NCBI RefSeq assembly: GCF_037042905.1
Contig: NC_087257.1
Location: 18,992,001 to 19,056,000 of the forward strand
Length of the DNA stretch: 64,000 bases
Source of the DNA: Lytechinus pictus
Taxonomy: Eukaryota; Echinodermata; Echinoidea; Temnopleuroida; Toxopneustidae
Direction: 5' to 3'
Both the position numbers and the translations under genes were made by a program. Under the pieces are notes generated by a model that saw only the letters and a program-made list of their open reading frames with translations, did no database searches and was not told the origin of the DNA. The first letter of the stretch is position 1. Each line of letters begins with the position of its first letter. Below, piece by piece: positions 44,030-54,842 of the stretch.

Positions 44030-44345
44030 AAAGCTCCAAATGGTCTAATTTTTGGTTTAGAAACTCTTTGTGGTGTTTTTTTTAATAATTCTTGGGTTTT
44101 GTACTTTTGTATTGCATTGTTTTTTTTTCAACGAACTTTGCTGGGACTCTCGTAACAGCATAAAATAAATCAGTTTAGTTCAACAAAACTAAAAACAATT
44201 AGGCATTTATGAATTTTGGTTGAAAACGCATATTCCATTGACGTGGTATACACAAATATCACAATTTTGAGTCATTTTTGTCTGATATGTACCTTCAAAT
44301 TGTTTGGTAATTTTCAGAACCCAGTACCCGGGCTTCGCAAAACAT
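44030..44345. repeat. Diverged copy of the 52.35-52.95 kb repeat
   Basis: Shares blocks with 52540-52810: CAACGAACTTTG(C/T), AGCATAAAATAAAT, CATTTATGA and CATTGAC..GGTATACAC-like. It lies in the centre of the long-TIR element. Confidence 0.45.
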
Positions 44346-44996
44346 GCAAAATACTTTTTTTTTAAATCACAGAGCTCAGAGCCCCCCCCCCCCTGCGTAA
44401 TTAGGTTAAGTATGCATTAATTTTGAACATTTCTATTCCCCAAATATGTAATATCCCCTCCCCAAAAATGCAATTATCACTGAAATGGAATATACATAAT
44501 ATATTTTTTGATAAGCCAGGTTATGCAAAATAATCATCACGTCGTCATCCTTTGTCAACAAGAAATCTGAACATGTCCTCTGGAAAAAAAATAATACCTC
44601 GGCCGCCTATTAAATTCTAAGTTTTCATTTTGTAAGTATTTTACTTAGCAATTTGGCTGGCTTAACAAAATGCTTAAACTTGATGCAGATCAGATCTCAG
44701 AATTTACCTTATCCAAATTGAAGTAAATACTAATACCCATTGTGATGTTATAAATTTTGAGCCAAATAGTGCCAAATATGTGAATGTATTTCTGTGCGTA
44801 TCATTTTTGTATATGTAGACTTAAGACTAGTAGATGGCTGACTTACATTTAAGCAAAATATTTAGCCAAAAAAAAATGCAATTGAATACCAAAGATGGAT
44901 AAGTACTTTACTTTTGCAAAATACTGAGTAAAATATACTTAGAATTGTGGCTTTAAGAGTAGCATTGAATACCGGCCATGTTCCTCATCATCATTA

Positions 44997-45242
44997 TCAT
45001 CCCACTACCACACCAGTTTCTGCAGCACAAACTTTAACTTTCATAGGTTGAGTCCATTTCAAAGCCAACACTGTCACTTTAACTTTCTTTTTTCTCTTAT
45101 AACATGACGTCCACACACTGCCAATCACATCATTACAACACCAACTGTCAGAGGACAACAGAACTGCAGTTACCATAGCATTACCCCCAAAACACCACTC
45201 AATTTTGAATTGATCCAAATGAAATATGACTGTGTTGCACAA
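44997..45242 (-). CDS. Hypothetical frame inside the long-TIR element
   Basis: An 81-codon frame with mixed composition (for example EWCFGGNAMVTAVLLSSDSW and CCNDVIGSVWTSCYKRKKKV) and several Trp and Cys. It is unlike the low-complexity frames around it. A TTTCTTTGTGCAACACAG acceptor-like sequence precedes it, so it could be a terminal exon or a captured gene fragment. I recognise no family. It may equally be chance. Confidence 0.2.
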   Translation of the reverse strand: MCNTVIFHLDQFKIEWCFGGNAMVTAVLLSSDSWCCNDVIGSVWTSCYKRKKKVKVTVLALKWTQPMKVKVCAAETGVVVG

Positions 45243-46782
45243 AGAAAAGCTATGTAGTCATAGTAGATTTTATTGACTTGTACATTTATAAGGCTATATA
45301 TTTTGAGTAATTGTCGTGTTGTCTTTAGTGATAGTTAGTACCCACTGTGCTTATGGCCAACTTTGGTAAAGGCATACATTGAATAAACTTTTATGTACTG
45401 AAAATGATGACAGAATATATTCTAAAAAATAACATTAGAAATGCATGACAGGTAATGCAACATATTTCAACATGAACTATTTCACAATTTGCCAACATGA
45501 ATAAATACTAACCTTAAAAAAATAGTAGAAGCTGATGTTGGATGGAAAAGAATATCTATGTCATACAGCTTGAAATACATTACATATGTATGCACTTAAT
45601 GGTATCTACATGATCATTAAGTTCTTCTACACAGCTTGATATAATGTTGATATATCCAGTTTGGCAAGTACTGTTGTGGTTGAGGCAAGGTTAATGGTTT
45701 TTCTGAATACTGAACCCCATTTTGTGTAACGAAATTAAATCTATCAGAGTTACATGACAAAGTACAACAGAAGAAAATACCAACAGCTAGGCAAGCTTTT
45801 TTACATAAATATTTTTTTCATATACTCTTTGATATTTTTTCTCAACAAAACAAAATGTGGCCAGCCACCCAAATATCAACAATAAGTTGCCAGGGAAGGT
45901 TCGTAAAAAATAACCAAAATAGTAATTCAGTTTTCCAAACGCATATTTAGAATATTGGTTTATCCGAAAAAAAAATTCTTCATACTGTCAAAATGTGAGG
46001 TTGTAAAAGTTGAAGACAAAATACAAGACTTTGATATCCGTGTTTTGCTCACTGCTAAGTAGTTGAACTACATATTACACATCGCATGCTTAAGTGAACC
46101 CCAAATCTTGTTCTCTTATTTGTTGAAACTCTCCCCAAACTTATTCGCATTCAATCAAGTACTAGCGAGGGATATTATTGATCAATATTAACAAGATAAA
46201 TAATTTTACAGCTTAGGATGTGATTGTTCAAGATCAATGAGAATCTTTAAATCAATGTATTTATTGTTGGTATTGGGGTGGCTGGACACATATAGCAATA
46301 TATTCTCGCTGTTAGAAAAAAAACAAGTGACAATTACATTAGTTAACAGCAAGTATTATAAAACCAGGACATGATCATGGAAAGCAACTGCATTTTGAGT
46401 AAATAAAAATATACGCTATAATACAGTTTAAAATACGTTTATTTTCAGTACTGGCAGGCCTAGGATCATGATAAAAGATACTAAAAGTTGGCAAGTACTG
46501 TGTGATAACGGCATGCATTCTTATCAAGTTTTTGCACAAACATCTACAAAGACTGTTGAGTGGGCAGCAAAAATGGTCGCAAATTATGTTCAAAATGCTA
46601 TGAGACATTCTAAATATACTGAATAAAACAAAAAGGTCATGTAATCTTGCATCAAATAGTTATCAAAGAAATTGATCAGCCTCAATGCCGATTAATGCTA
46701 ACAAACAATGTATCATTATTTACACAGGTGATTCTTCCATGATTTAACATTAGCAAGTATCGTAAGAAACCCTAAGTTGAAT

Positions 46783-48261
46783 CAACCGCGTAGCCAGGAT
46801 TTCATTTTGGAGGGGGCGGTAAATGCACGCGAAGCGTGCCAACGGTGCCAACACTTACAGAGCGCGCGAAGCGCGCTCCCTAGGGAGTGGGTGCAGGGAG
46901 GGGGGGTTTCCCCCTCCCGCGCGAAGCGCGAAGCTTTCGGTGTTTCATAAATTAAAATGAAAAGGGGCCGTCTCTCTTGTCTCTAGTACCTATATCAGCT
47001 CCAATTCAGTTGACTATATTGTGATTTTGAACCTTGTTTTCAAAAGTGTTTGTAAACGCACAAAAAGGGATAAATGGAGGAAATTATAATAATAATTACC
47101 CCGCGCGAAGCGCGGAAGCTAAAGCGTTTTATCATTTTTTTTGGCAAAGAAAAGAATCCCGAGAAAAGGGTATTCTCTAAGTCATATTGAATGCTTTCCT
47201 TGGAAAGATCAGGTTTGATTACAAATAATTTAGTAACAGTGCATATTTAATTAAGTCGCAAAACAGAGGAGAAGAAGGGTTTATGCCGGGATCGAGGAAG
47301 ATATTCCTCGCCGTGCAGAGCAATTCGAAACTCTGAAATTTCAAAGGGCGGACGTTTCATCAAATGCAGATATCTCTAATACCCCATCGGCTCTAATTCA
47401 ATTGATTTTCTAAAATTATTGAACTTCATTACAAGGAAAATGCCGCTCAAAAAGTTGAAATATCTGTGATTTATTGAAATTATATAAAAAAGGATGATAT
47501 ATAATTTCTTTGCCTAATCCTGAAGCACTTCATTTTGAATGATAAAGAAATTAACCTAACTGTCATTCAAAATTTCAAACTGAGGGCGCAAAAGACGACA
47601 AAAGATGAATGTGCAGAGAAATGACATGAAATTAAATAAAATTTGATTTAAAAAATATTGTACTTTTTTATTTAATATGACACGAATTTTATATCTTCCT
47701 CTTTTTAAATTAGAAACCTGTTTGCCCCCAAATTATGGTTGTTTAGTAATGAGCTGAAAGTCGGGAGAAGTTGCCTACATGGAGGTGTTGGCAGAAATTG
47801 ATATAAAGATTTGACCAGCCCGGAGCCGACCCGTCTAGAAGTTGCGCGATCAATTTGAAGAAAAAAAATAACTTCATACACTTCGGCCTAACCTTACTCT
47901 AATTCCATGCCTTCATGTATACATTTGAACTTGAACTGGCAAGAAACACGTATAGCTGAGGTGGAAAAACAGGGTTAAAGAAAAGGTGAGGGAAACAAAG
48001 AATTGTTGTCATTTAATCGCGCGCAGCGCGGAAGCAAAATTCATATATATAAATTGAGAGCAAGAGTGAATGAGTTTCTCTTTTTAGAAAAAAAAATAAA
48101 GAAGAAGAAAAACCCACAAAGCTACCTTTCTACCCTTTCCTCCCTTCGCTTTTCCTTTTCTCCTCTCTTTTTTCCCTTCTTTTTTTTTCTTTTTGGGGAC
48201 GTTTTTTTTTTTTTGGGGGGGGGGGCGACCGCCCCCACCGCCCCCCCTGGCTACGCGCCTG
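46783..48261. mobile_element. 1.48-kb hAT-like element nested in the long-TIR transposon
   Basis: Ends CAACCGCGTAGCCAGG and, inverted, CAGGCGCGTAGCCAGG match at 14 of 16 positions. They are flanked by the perfect 8-bp repeat AGTTGAAT at 46775-46782 and 48262-48269. Subterminal G/C runs (GGGGGCGG) and internal GCGCGAAGCGCG palindromes recur. The CA...GCGTAGCCAGG terminus with an 8-bp duplication is typical of hAT. No transposase frame, so non-autonomous. Confidence 0.85.
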
Positions 48262-48786
48262 AGTTGAATGGATACAATTAGCCGTTGATGTTTTATGACT
48301 AACTAGATGGATTCTCAACTACATGCAGTCAAAATTTATGGCACTGCCTTTGCTAGACCAAGAATATATTATATATTTCCATTTTTAACATGACCTTGCT
48401 GACAATAGAAATTTGACTAAAAATCTTCACTCACACAAGAGGTAATTTTCAAATTGATCCTTTCAAAGAATTCATGAGATTAAAAACTTATCAGTCAGAG
48501 TGCAGGTCCCTATGCTAATGAGCAAATTGGCCAGATTCATCATATTCCTCTCGTGGCTTGTGTTTTGGTCTTCATCAAGCTCATAAATATGCAAAATCTC
48601 TGTAGTCACAAATATCACTTGGGTGAAAGAATATGCTTTTTGAGGACATGACTGTTATACCATGCACTTTGACCTCATGGGCTAACATTTCACCAGTCAT
48701 AAGCCATATTGGAAGTAGACCCTCAAATGATTATGTACGACATGCGAATAGGAAATATTTTGGGTATACATGTATACTGATGTCTG

Positions 48787-50795
48787 TGACCTAACCTCCA
48801 TTGAAACTTGCCTCACCTCCTATTGGCTAATTCACCATAACACAGTTTATTCTTTTAAAAAACCTCCATTGAAACTTGCCTCGCCTCCTTTTTAATTTGT
48901 AATACAGTTTATTCGTTTAAAAAACCTCCATTGAAACTTGCCTCACCTCCTTTTAAATTGGCTTCACCATAATACAGTTTATTCTTTTAAAAAACCTCCA
49001 TTAAAACTTGCCTCACCTCCTTTTAAATTGGCTTCACCATAATTTGTAGTACAGTTTATTCTTTTTAAAAACCTCCATTGAAACTTGCCTCACCTCCTTT
49101 TAAATTTGTAGAACAGTTTATTCTTTTAAAAAACCTCCATTGAAACTTGCCTCACCTCCTTTTAAATTGGCTTCACCATAATTTGTAGAACAGTAATTTA
49201 TTCTTTTTAAAAACCTCCATTGAAACTTGCCTCGCCTCCTTTTAAATTTGTAGAACAGTTTATTCTTTTTAAAAACCTCCATTGAAACTTGCCTCACCTC
49301 CTTTTAAATTGGCTTCACCATATAATTTGTAGAACAGTTTATTCTTTTTAAAAACCTCCATTGAAACTTGCCTCACCTCCTTTTAAATTGGCCTCAACAT
49401 AATTTGTAGTACAGTTTATTCTTTTTAAAAACCTCCATTGAAACTTGCCTCACCTCCTTTTGAATTGGCTTCACCATATAATACAGTTTATTCTTTTTAA
49501 AAACCTCCATTAATTGAAACTTGATTTATTCTTTTAAAAAAAACCTCCATTGAAACTTGCCTCACCTCCTTTTAAATTGGCTTTGTAGTACAGTTTATTC
49601 TTTTTAAAAACCTCCATTGAAACTTGCCTCACCTCCTTTTAAATTGGCTTCACCATATAATACAGTTTATTCTTTTTAAAAACCTCCATTGAAACTTGCC
49701 TCACCTCCTTTTAAATTGGCTTCACCATAATTTGTAGAACAGTTTATTCTTTTTAAAAACCTCCATTGAAACTTGCCTCACCTCCTTTTAAATTTGTAGA
49801 ACAGTTTATTCTTTTAAAAAACCTCCATTGAAACTTGCCTCACCTCCTTTTAAATTGGCTTCACCATAATTTGTAGAACAGTACTCTTTTTAAAAACCTC
49901 CATTGAAACTTGCCTCGCCTCCTTTTAAATTTGTAGAACAGTTTATTCTTTTTAAAAACCTCCATTGAAACTTGCCTCACCTCCTTTTAAATTGGCTTCA
50001 CCATATAATTTGTAGAACAGTTTATTCTTTTTAAAAACCTCCATTGAAACTTGCCTCACCTCCTTTTAAATTGGCTTCACCATAATTTGTAGTACAGTTT
50101 ATTCTTTTTAAAAACCTCCATTGAAACTTGCCTCACCTCCTTTTGAATTGGCTTCACCATATAATACAGTTTATTCTTTTTAAAAACCTCCATTAATTGA
50201 AACTTGACTCGCCTCCTTTTAAATTTGTAGAACAGTTTATTCTTTTAAAAAAAACCTCCATTGAAACTTGCCTCACCTCCTTTTAAATTGGCTTTGTAGT
50301 ACAGTTTATTCTTTTTAAAAACCTCCATTGAAACTTGGCTCACCTCCTTTTAAATTGGCTTCACCATATAATACAGTTTATTCTTTTTAAAAACTTTTAT
50401 TGAAACTTGCCTCGCCTCCTTTTAAATTTGTAGAACAGTTTATTCTTTTAAAAAACCTCCATTGTTGAAACTTGCCTCACCTCCTTTTAAATTGGCTTCA
50501 CCATAATACAGTTTATTCTTTTAAAAAACCTCCATTAAAACTTGCCTCACCTCCTTTTAAATTGGCTTCACCATAATTTGTAGTACAGTTTATTCTTTTT
50601 AAAAACCTCCATTGAAACTTGCCTCACCTCCTTTTAAATTGCATGGCTTCACCATATAATACAGTTTATTATTCTTTTTAAAAACTTCCATTGAAACTTG
50701 CCTCGCCTCCTTTTAAATTTGTAGTACAGTTTATTCTTTTTAAAAACCTCCATTGAAACTTGCCTCACCTCCTTTTAAATTGGCTTCACCATTAT
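48787..50795. repeat. Right-terminus minisatellite array, inverted (about 30 units)
   Basis: The same 62/77-bp units in reverse complement (CCTCCATTGAAACTTGCCTC). Interspersed GGCTTCACCATAAT blocks mark the longer form. Unit order is not an exact mirror of the left array, so the arrays have changed by unequal exchange or conversion. Confidence 0.93.
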
Positions 50796-51274
50796 AATAT
50801 TCAGGTAAGGTATATTCATTCTCTTTTTTAAACATCATTGTTCACTATAAGCTTAATCCCTCACCTAGATCAATTGGCTATATATAATACCTTTTATTCT
50901 ACATTATTCTTCCCTTAAAAAAAAAACCCATTGTACTCCTGCCTCCCCTGATCTGACATTTGCCTCTCAACGTACTGTACATAGTGTTATTATCTCTTTA
51001 TATCGGAAACTTCGTTTTACCGAATTGCCATGCACTCTCTCCGACGCGGTTTGTAGTACAGCATGGAATACTACCAGCCGATGGTACACACACACACACA
51101 CACGTTATTTGACAACTTGTCTCTGGAGCCAAAGTTCCTCGCATATAACTTTCTGCATGCCAGCTGTACTCAGTGTGTATTGAACACGCACGACCACGAT
51201 CTAATGAATATTCATCGGCGAGAGTGACGTAATTTTACGAGTCTCCTTTCAAACTTGGTTCATAAGTGCCTACC

Positions 51275-51282
51275 TTCCCATA
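51275..51282. other. Right 8-bp target site duplication of long-TIR element
   Basis: TTCCCATA follows GTGCCTACC, identical to 41476-41483. Confidence 0.92.
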
Positions 51283-51669
51283 GACTCGTGTTAAAATGGC
51301 ACTGTTAAAACATTTATAAAAATAAAGATGAAAGTAGAGGGTCGACTTTTTATTACCAGTGGATAGGACATAATATCTGACATTCCATATCTGACCAGAA
51401 AGGGTACCTCGACCAGCTCATTTTAAAAATAAATCTGCATTTATGAAGACATCTTGACGGGATCAAATTAATCCCCTGAAACAGTAAAGTAGCCCTATAT
51501 GTCTTCCGCAAGCCAAAAATAGTTCCAAAGTCAGCAATAGGCCTATGTCTTCCCAAATTGGCCAAAAGATGTTCAGTAGTTGCCTTCCCTATAAGCAGTG
51601 TTAGATGGCCAATCATAATTAGTCTTACACTCTTGTCAACCAGCAATATCAAATTGGCACCGGAAATAT

Positions 51670-51860
51670 GTTACTTTTTTTTAAAACAAGTGCACACCTA
51701 GTTACCAAAATGCATACAGCATTTCCATTTATTTGAAAGCAGGATAAAAGAGCATTGTAGATTAAATGCCTTGCTCATGGGCATAGGTGCCGCGGCCGGG
51801 GATCGAACCCCGGACTTTCCATGTATAACCAGGCGCCTTAGACCACTCGGCCACGACACC
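51670..51860 (-). mobile_element. tRNA-like SINE
   Basis: Positions 51860-51786 form a 75-nt tRNA-like head. It has a 7-bp acceptor pairing (GGTGTCG/CGGCACC), A box TGGCCGAGTGGTCTAAGG and B box GGTTCGATCC. The T loop is one base short and the anticodon stem does not pair well, so a working tRNA is unlikely. A body (ATGAGCAAGGCATTTAATCT) and short A-rich tail follow. Confidence 0.6.
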
Positions 51861-52034
51861 TCTACCTTTTGTTAAGGCCCTAATGGCGCCACTTCAAGTC
51901 CTAAACTACAAGTAATCACCTTATCCCCAGTATGATGGAGCTTTCTGAGCTATGTAGTATTATAGGCCCACATGAATGATTTACATTAATTCACTTCTCA
52001 ATATTTTCATACCACACCAATTATCATGTTACCA

Positions 52035-52236
52035 GGGGGGTGTTTCACAAAGATTTAAGTATGACTTAAATGTCTAGTTGCGCGCAGTATAAAAGGCATG
52101 ACAGCATTGGTCAGATCATGCCAAGAGGACGCGCACTATTGCGCATTGATCAATAAGATTGCGCGTTGCATATCATGTACGCGTTGACGTTTAAGTGCGA
52201 CCTATGTCATACTTAAATCTTTGTGAAACACCCCCC
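52035..52236. mobile_element. ~200-bp MITE
   Basis: Inverted ends GGGGGGTGTTTCACAAAGAT continue TTAAGTATGACTTAA. Inner GTATAAAAGGCATGA and GATCAATAAGATTGCGCG are typical of this family. A diverged relative lies at 739-905. Confidence 0.75.
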
Positions 52237-52348
52237 AGATTAGCAAAACCAGTTCTTTCCTTACAAAAGCATTCAAGTTTTCTTGTATGAATAAAAATAT
52301 AGACTAATTCATTCTATCTATTACTGATGTTTATCTTAAAAAAGTATC

Positions 52349-52947
52349 TTAACCCTATGGGCTATTTCAGACCAGGATATATGAGGGGTCACTTTGACCC
52401 CCTTTAGATCTCGGCCGCTGATTGCGCGATCGCCGCAAAAATTTGCACGCCCGTAGAGCCGGATGTAAACTAGAAGACTAAAATTGTCAAAAAACTTAAT
52501 TGTTTATATTTTTTATTAATTAATTATGCAAATATTTAATTTCCTATGTATTTTATTGTTTCTTTAATTCTTATGCATTTCTATGGTTTTTTTTCGAACG
52601 TTGTGTTCTATTGTTTTTTCGATGAACTTTGTCGGGAACACTTTTGCGATCATAATTAGCATAAAATAAATAAATTTAAGCCAATAAAAGTATGAATAAT
52701 CATACATTTATGATTTTTTTGTGTGGTAAAAACACAATTTGCATTGACCTTGTACACGGAATCACGTTTTTAAGCAACTTTGCTTCTGACATGCACTTAC
52801 AAAATGTACACGGGCGCCGCAAATTTGGTCTCAAAAGATGCTTAAGACTGGAAAGTAAAATATCACCGAGCGTTGCAGTCGAAAATTTCGTGTGTCGGCG
52901 TATAGGGGGGGGGGGGCAAATTGACCCCCCAGTTGAGTAAGGGTTAA
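52349..52947. repeat. TTAA-flanked interspersed repeat
   Basis: Begins TTAACCCTATGGG and ends AAGGGTTAA. GC-rich terminal parts contain GACCCCC near each end and an AT-rich centre. Both termini read TTAA, so it may be a TTAA-targeting element. Confidence 0.5.
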
Positions 52948-53161
52948 AGACTAATTACTCATAACATAGTCAATGGTAGACCACATAAAGTGTTGGTTAT
53001 TTCACTCCCCCTTCAAGATAGAGCCTTTTGAAAGACGAATTAGTATACAAATAAGCAGCGGAAAACGTGCAATAATTAGATAAATAGATAGATGGTTTTA
53101 TCAATAAAAAAAAATACACACAGATACGGTAGTTTATAAAACTAAATTTAGCCATGAATTT

Positions 53162-54834
53162 ATGAGGCGCCGATTGTACCAATATTATATAGAACAATTA
53201 TTTGTTATATAATCATTATTTATTAAATGATAACTATTATTTATATATAATTTACATTTTATTTGTAAATAATTACTATTATATAAAATAACATTTCTAA
53301 TTATTTATATATAATTCCAAGTAATACTTAATTATTTGAAAATAATAATAGTTCGACATTCCATTATTTATAAATAATGATTATTTGTTTTTCATTATTT
53401 ATAAATAATGATTATTTGATTTTCATTATTTATAAATAGTGATTATTTGTTTTTCATTATTTATAAATAATGATTATTTGTTTTTCATTATTTATAAAAA
53501 ATGATTACTTGTTTTTCATTATTTATAAATAATCATTATTTGTTTTTCATTATCTATAAATAATGATTATTTGTTTTTCATTATTTATATAAAATGATTA
53601 TTTGTTTTTCATTATTCATAAATAATCATTATTTGTTTTTCATTATTTATAAATAATGATTATTTGTTTTGCATTATCTATAAATGATGATTATTATTTT
53701 TCTATTATTTATAAATGATGACACTACATACTTCATTATTTATAAATAATTGCAATTCGTTTTTCCATTATTTATAAATAAGTTTGTCAAGTTTTCTATT
53801 ATTTATAAATAATAATTATTTATCAACAATGCCAGTGCACATTTCTTTATTTATAAATAATTTGTTGAGTTTCCCATTATTTATAAATAATGGTTATTTG
53901 TATATAAATAATGATTATTGTATATAATGGTAAACTGTAAAAATTGTTTATAAATAATGATTATTTATAAATAATGGGATATTGAAACAAACTTGTTATT
54001 TATAAGTAATGAAACACGATTAATTTTCATTATTTATATATAATGAGGTAGATATTTCATTATTTAACAAATAATCTTTATTTATAAATAATGGAAAACC
54101 CGAACATTAAATAATGATTATTTATAAATAATGAGAATAATGGCGCACCCGAAAAAAAAATATATGAATAATGAAGTAGACGTTTTCATTATTTAACAAA
54201 TAATCATTATTTATAAATAATGGGAAACTCAACAAATTATTTATAAATAAAGATATGTGCACTGGCATTGTTAATAAATAATTATTATTTATAAATAAGA
54301 GAAAACTTGACAAACTTATTTATAAATAATGGAAAAACGAACTTATTTACAAATAATGGAAAAACGAATTGCAATTATTTATAAATAATGAAGTATGTAG
54401 TGTCATTATTTATAAATAATGAAAAACAAAAATCATTATTTGTAAATAATGCAAAACAAATAATCATTATTTATAAATAATGAAAAACAAATAATGATTA
54501 TTTATAAATAATGAAAAACAAATAATCATTATTTATAAATAATGCAAAACAAATAATTATTATTTATAAATAATGAAAAACAAATAATCATTATTTATAA
54601 ATAATGAAAAACAAATAATCATTATTTATAAATAATGGAAAGTCGAACTATTATTATTTACAAATAATGAAGTATTACTTGGAATTATATATAAACAATT
54701 GGAAATGTTATTTTATATAATAGTAATTATTTACAAATAAAATGTAAATTATATAAAAATAATAGTTATTTAATAAATAATGATTATATAATAAATAATT
54801 GTTCTATATAATATTGGTACAATCGGCGCCTCAT
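53162..54834. mobile_element. 1.67-kb AT-rich palindromic (foldback) element with 8-bp target duplication
   Basis: Ends ATGAGGCGCCGATTGTACCA and the exact inverse are flanked by the 8-bp repeat ATGAATTT at 53154-53161 and 54835-54842. Nearly the whole element is one inverted repeat with its axis near 53940-53990. Each arm is a run of ~31-bp units (CATTATTTATAAATAATGAT then TATTTGTTTTT) that are themselves palindromic. No coding capacity. Confidence 0.88.
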
Positions 54835-54842
54835 ATGAATTT

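Larger units (their letters stand above)
41484..51274. mobile_element. 9.8-kb long-terminal-inverted-repeat (foldback/TU-like) transposon
   Basis: Ends GGTAGGCACTTATGAACC and GGTTCATAAGTGCCTACC are flanked by the perfect 8-bp direct repeat TTCCCATA at 41476-41483 and 51275-51282. Inverted termini are ~2.4 kb each (41484 to about 43880; about 48787 to 51274). Each has a ~340-bp unique outer part and a minisatellite array inside it. Over the outer part I count two substitutions, plus GT-repeat and poly-T length differences, so the insertion is recent. The architecture and 8-bp duplication match published descriptions of sea urchin TU elements, which are foldback-like. The ~4.9-kb centre holds AT-rich DNA, a nested hAT-like element and no recognisable transposase, so it is probably non-autonomous. 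Confidence 0.9.

Noticed and set aside
41484-51274. Polinton/Maverick or other large virus-like transposon
   Set aside because: Polintons make 6-bp duplications and carry polymerase and integrase genes. None are readable here and the duplication is 8 bp.
51353-51652. 99-codon minus-strand frame next to the right target duplication
   Set aside because: No recognisable domain, no splice signals and adjacent to a SINE tail; probably a chance frame.
51786-51860. Functional tRNA gene
   Set aside because: The acceptor and both internal promoter boxes fit, but the T loop is one base short, the anticodon stem pairs poorly and a SINE-like body follows, so it is called a SINE head.
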